A DNA stretch of 64,000 nt from Sporosarcina sp. (GTDB taxonomy: Bacteria; Bacillota; Bacilli; Bacillales_A; Planococcaceae), in assembly GCF_029257255.1 (NCBI RefSeq), contig NZ_JARICI010000036.1, positions 1 through 64,000 of the forward strand. The letters are read 5' to 3'. Of the stretch, positions 61,783 to 64,000 are shown piece after piece; within the stretch, counting starts at the first letter, position 1; each line of letters opens with the position of its first letter. The position numbers and the translations under genes are program-made. The notes beneath the pieces are model-generated. The model did not search any database. It was not told the DNA's origin and was given only the letters and a program-made list of their open reading frames with translations.

Positions 61783-62544
61783 TTAAGAGTTAAAGTAAAC
61801 ACAAATACGACAATTTTTCATTTGTTGAATCGGGATATCCATATCGTAGATTTCCCGCAGTGATTCTGAATTGATAATATCGTTTGTCAGCCCGTCCTTG
61901 ATGACCCTGCCGTTTTTCAATGCAACAATGCGGTCTGAATAAACGGATGCAAAGTTGATATCGTGCAACACGATAACGACCGTTTTACCCAGGTCATTGA
62001 CGAGCTGACGTAAAATTTTCATAATCTGTACGGAATGTTTCATGTCCAAGTTGTTCAGCGGCTCATCCAGTAAAATATAATCGGTATCCTGCGCAATAGT
62101 CATTGCAATAAACGCGCGCTGACGCTGACCACCGGATAATTCGTCCAAATAAGCTTCCTGCATATCCATTAAGCCCATGTATTCAAGCGCCTGATTCACC
62201 ATCCGTTCATCTTCTTCCTGGAGACGGCCCTTACAGTGCGGGAAACGGCCGAATCCAACAAGTTCGCGAATGGTCAATTTGACATTCATGAAATTGGATT
62301 GCTTAAGAATGGCTACACGCTTAGCGAATTCATTGGATTTCATATCCTTCACTTTGTGTTTGTCGAGCAATACTTCGCCTGTATCAGCATCCATCAACCT
62401 GCTAACCATCGAAAGAAGAGTAGATTTACCAGCCCCGTTCGGTCCAATGAAAGATGTGATTTTTCCGCGATGGATATTCACATTGACCTTTTCGACGACT
62501 GCCTTTTTTCCATAAAACTTCGTTAACTCACGAACTTGAATCAT
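61783..62544 (-). CDS. yclP: Siderophore ABC transporter ATPase (YclP-like)
   Basis: This 253-residue ATPase has Walker A GPNGAGKST near residue 33, the Q-loop, signature LSGGQRQRAFIAM near 135, Walker B DYILLDEPLNNLD and H-loop VLHDI. It energises import of the ferric siderophore. It overlaps the upstream permease gene by 4 bp (ATGA) and lies 22 bp before the binding-protein gene. Confidence 0.93.
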   Translation of the reverse strand: MIQVRELTKFYGKKAVVEKVNVNIHRGKITSFIGPNGAGKSTLLSMVSRLMDADTGEVLLDKHKVKDMKSNEFAKRVAILKQSNFMNVKLTIRELVGFGRFPHCKGRLQEEDERMVNQALEYMGLMDMQEAYLDELSGGQRQRAFIAMTIAQDTDYILLDEPLNNLDMKHSVQIMKILRQLVNDLGKTVVIVLHDINFASVYSDRIVALKNGRVIKDGLTNDIINSESLREIYDMDIPIQQMKNCRICVYFNS

Positions 62545-63491
62545 GAAGATCGACTCTCCTTTAATAGTAAATAGATAAAGTAAATGCCACCGACGAAGTT
62601 GATGATAACACTCAATGTCGTGGAGAACGAGAAGACCCGCTCAACAATCCATTGTCCGCCGACCAATGCAACGACACTCATTAACGCAGCTCCTGTGATT
62701 AAGATGGAATGCTTGAATGTGTTAAAGAATTGATATGACAGATTGGCGACAATGAGTCCAAAGAAAGTAATGGGACCGACCAGCGCGGTAGATACAGCAA
62801 TGAGAACTGCGGATAATATCAGCATGATCTTGACGACCGTCTGATAATTCACCCCTAAGTTGATTGCGGTATCACGTCCTAATGAAAGAACATCCAGTTC
62901 ATTGATATAGCGCCAGCCGATGATCAGTGTCAGCACGAGTATTGCAAATGCCCACCAGACGAGATCGCCGTTGATATTGTTGAAGCTCGCAAACATTTTA
63001 TCCTGTACGCGCAAGAATTCATTCGGATCGATCAAGACTTGCAGGAATGTCGAGATACTGCCGAAGAACGTTCCGACAATAATACCGACCAGCAGCAAGA
63101 AATAGATCGGCCGGTTCCCCTTGCCGAATAAAAAGTGATAGAGCAGTAAAGCAAACAGTACCATGGCTCCCACCGACAACATAAAGTTGAATTGCTGATT
63201 TATCAGTACAAAATGGGTAGAACCAAAGAAGAAAATAAGGACAGTTTGCAATAAGATGTATAGGGAGTCCAGCCCCATAATGCTAGGCGTCAAAATTCGG
63301 TTATGTGTAATCGTCTGGAAAATGACCGTAGAATACGCGACCGCCACGCCCGTCAAAATCATCGCAACCACTTTGATCGCTCTTCGAGGGAGCGCGTAGT
63401 CATAGCTGCCGTTCAGTCCTTGAAATAAATACAATCCGCAAAACACTAGTGCAACAGCTGTTAAGATTACTAGTTTTGTTCTATTACGCAT
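62541..63491 (-). CDS. yclO: Siderophore ABC transporter permease (YclO-like)
   Basis: This 316-residue FecCD-type permease has about nine helices, LTPSIMGLDSLYILLQTVLI near residue 71 (20 residues) and GPITFFGLIVANLSYQF near 243, the site of contact with the ATPase. It pairs with the YclN-like permease to form the channel. The ATG lies inside the end of yclN (8-bp overlap). Confidence 0.92.
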   Translation of the reverse strand: MRNRTKLVILTAVALVFCGLYLFQGLNGSYDYALPRRAIKVVAMILTGVAVAYSTVIFQTITHNRILTPSIMGLDSLYILLQTVLIFFFGSTHFVLINQQFNFMLSVGAMVLFALLLYHFLFGKGNRPIYFLLLVGIIVGTFFGSISTFLQVLIDPNEFLRVQDKMFASFNNINGDLVWWAFAILVLTLIIGWRYINELDVLSLGRDTAINLGVNYQTVVKIMLILSAVLIAVSTALVGPITFFGLIVANLSYQFFNTFKHSILITGAALMSVVALVGGQWIVERVFSFSTTLSVIINFVGGIYFIYLLLKESRSS

Positions 63492-64000
63492 ATGCTTTCC
63501 CCCTAAACAACAGGAACAGGAAGATTCCGCTTCCGATCACACCAACCATTAAACTGATCGAGATCTCGTATGGATAGATAATAACTCTTCCTATAATGTC
63601 GCAAATGAGAAGAAAGATTGCGCCGAGCAAAGCGGTGTGCGGTAACGTCTTTTGAAGATGGTCGCCTTTGAAAATCGAGACGATATTCGGGATGATCAGT
63701 CCTAAGAACGGGATTAGACCTACCGTTAATACAACGGTTGTCGTAATTAACGCAACTAAGACAAGGCCTATATTCACAATCCGTTTGTACGCCAGCCCTA
63801 AGTTCTTGGAGAAATCTTCACCCATTCCGGCCACTGTAAAACGATTCGCATATAAATAGGTAATGATCAGGACCGGTATGCTTATATACAAAAGTTCATA
63901 ACGGCCTTTCATGATCATCGAAAAGTCACCTTGCAGCCAAGCTGACATGTTCTGAATGACATTTGCTTTATAAGCGAAAAATGTGGAAATGGATGACAGG
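63484..64000 (-). CDS. yclN: Siderophore ABC transporter permease (YclN-like), partial
   Basis: The C-terminal 171 residues of a FecCD-type permease are visible; the frame is open to the window edge, so the 5' end and the operon promoter lie outside. The segment GLIPFLGLIIPNIVSIFKGD (20 residues) is the ATPase-coupling site, and GIFLFLLFRGKAYA is the C-terminus. An internal Met at 63948 is not the start, because family-like sequence continues upstream of it. A Fur box is to be expected beyond the edge. Confidence 0.9.
   Translation of the reverse strand, partial: LSSISTFFAYKANVIQNMSAWLQGDFSMIMKGRYELLYISIPVLIITYLYANRFTVAGMGEDFSKNLGLAYKRIVNIGLVLVALITTTVVLTVGLIPFLGLIIPNIVSIFKGDHLQKTLPHTALLGAIFLLICDIIGRVIIYPYEISISLMVGVIGSGIFLFLLFRGKAYA

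Overview
The window is a stretch of chromosome from a low-to-moderate GC, endospore-forming-type Gram-positive (Bacillales). Gene content and order suggest Planococcaceae, perhaps a Sporosarcina relative; this is inferred from protein similarity recalled from memory, not from a search. The order sprT-like/tex/rsbX-sigB-rsbWVUTSR/ndoA-ndoAI/alr/ydcC/acpS/rhomboid/ydbT-ydbS/cshA/murF/ddl is the arrangement of the Bacillus subtilis alr-sigB neighbourhood, read here mostly on the minus strand. There is no sign of prophage, insertion sequences or CRISPR.

Layout. 1-450: four tRNA genes (Glu, Gln, Lys and a partial Leu) under one strong promoter. 0.77-8.4 kb: SprT-like protein, Tex and the complete SigB partner-switching operon (RsbR, S, T, U, V, W, SigB, X) with an internal SigB promoter in front of rsbV. 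8.6-12.2 kb: the NdoA/NdoAI toxin-antitoxin pair, alanine racemase, a LolA-like lipoprotein and AcpS. 12.2-22.9 kb: rhomboid protease, PH-domain membrane proteins, CshA helicase, an esterase, MurF, Ddl and two tandem SEDS (RodA/FtsW) genes. 22.9-26.9 kb: a PhnA-like protein, a 46-codon gene and the csoR-copZ-copA copper operon. 27-34 kb: two MFS transporters, cardiolipin synthase, a VanY-type carboxypeptidase, YidC and an AraC-type regulator. 34-40.5 kb: small stress-type proteins, acetyltransferases, CvfB, MntR and an ArsR/CadC-type regulator. 41-47 kb: the seven-gene Mrp cation antiporter operon, divergent from a KdpD-type Usp protein. 48-60.5 kb: MurB, YceI, a DsbA-like thiol oxidoreductase, a FAD/Rieske oxidoreductase, PpaC, NsrR/Hmp, a YkvI-like membrane protein, Mag, an ABC exporter, an uracil-DNA glycosylase-like protein and NiaP. 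60.8-64 kb: a siderophore importer (YclQPON type), cut by the window edge.

How the parts fit. General stress control is the strongest theme. The SigB regulator is complete, and matching SigB-type promoters (GTTTAG/GTTTGA, 13 bp, GGGTAA/GGGTAT) lie before rsbV, before a 51-residue lmo0937-like membrane peptide and before a YtxH-like protein, so the sigma factor and likely targets sit within about 35 kb. Cell-wall precursor supply (Alr, Ddl, MurF, MurB, VanY, SEDS proteins), metal control (Cu, Mn, Fe, a probable heavy-metal sensor) and Na+/K+ homeostasis make up most of the rest.

The most unusual signal is not a gene. Three separate intergenic regions (40833-40979, 47901-48046, 60584-60688) each carry a short degenerate motif repeated on an exact 21-bp period, about two helical turns. 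Two share ATGAKCRC-like units; the third uses AACGAACCAAA-like units with an invariant CGnnC core. Second in interest is an independent 46-codon gene with its own strong ribosome binding site and terminator at 23450-23590.
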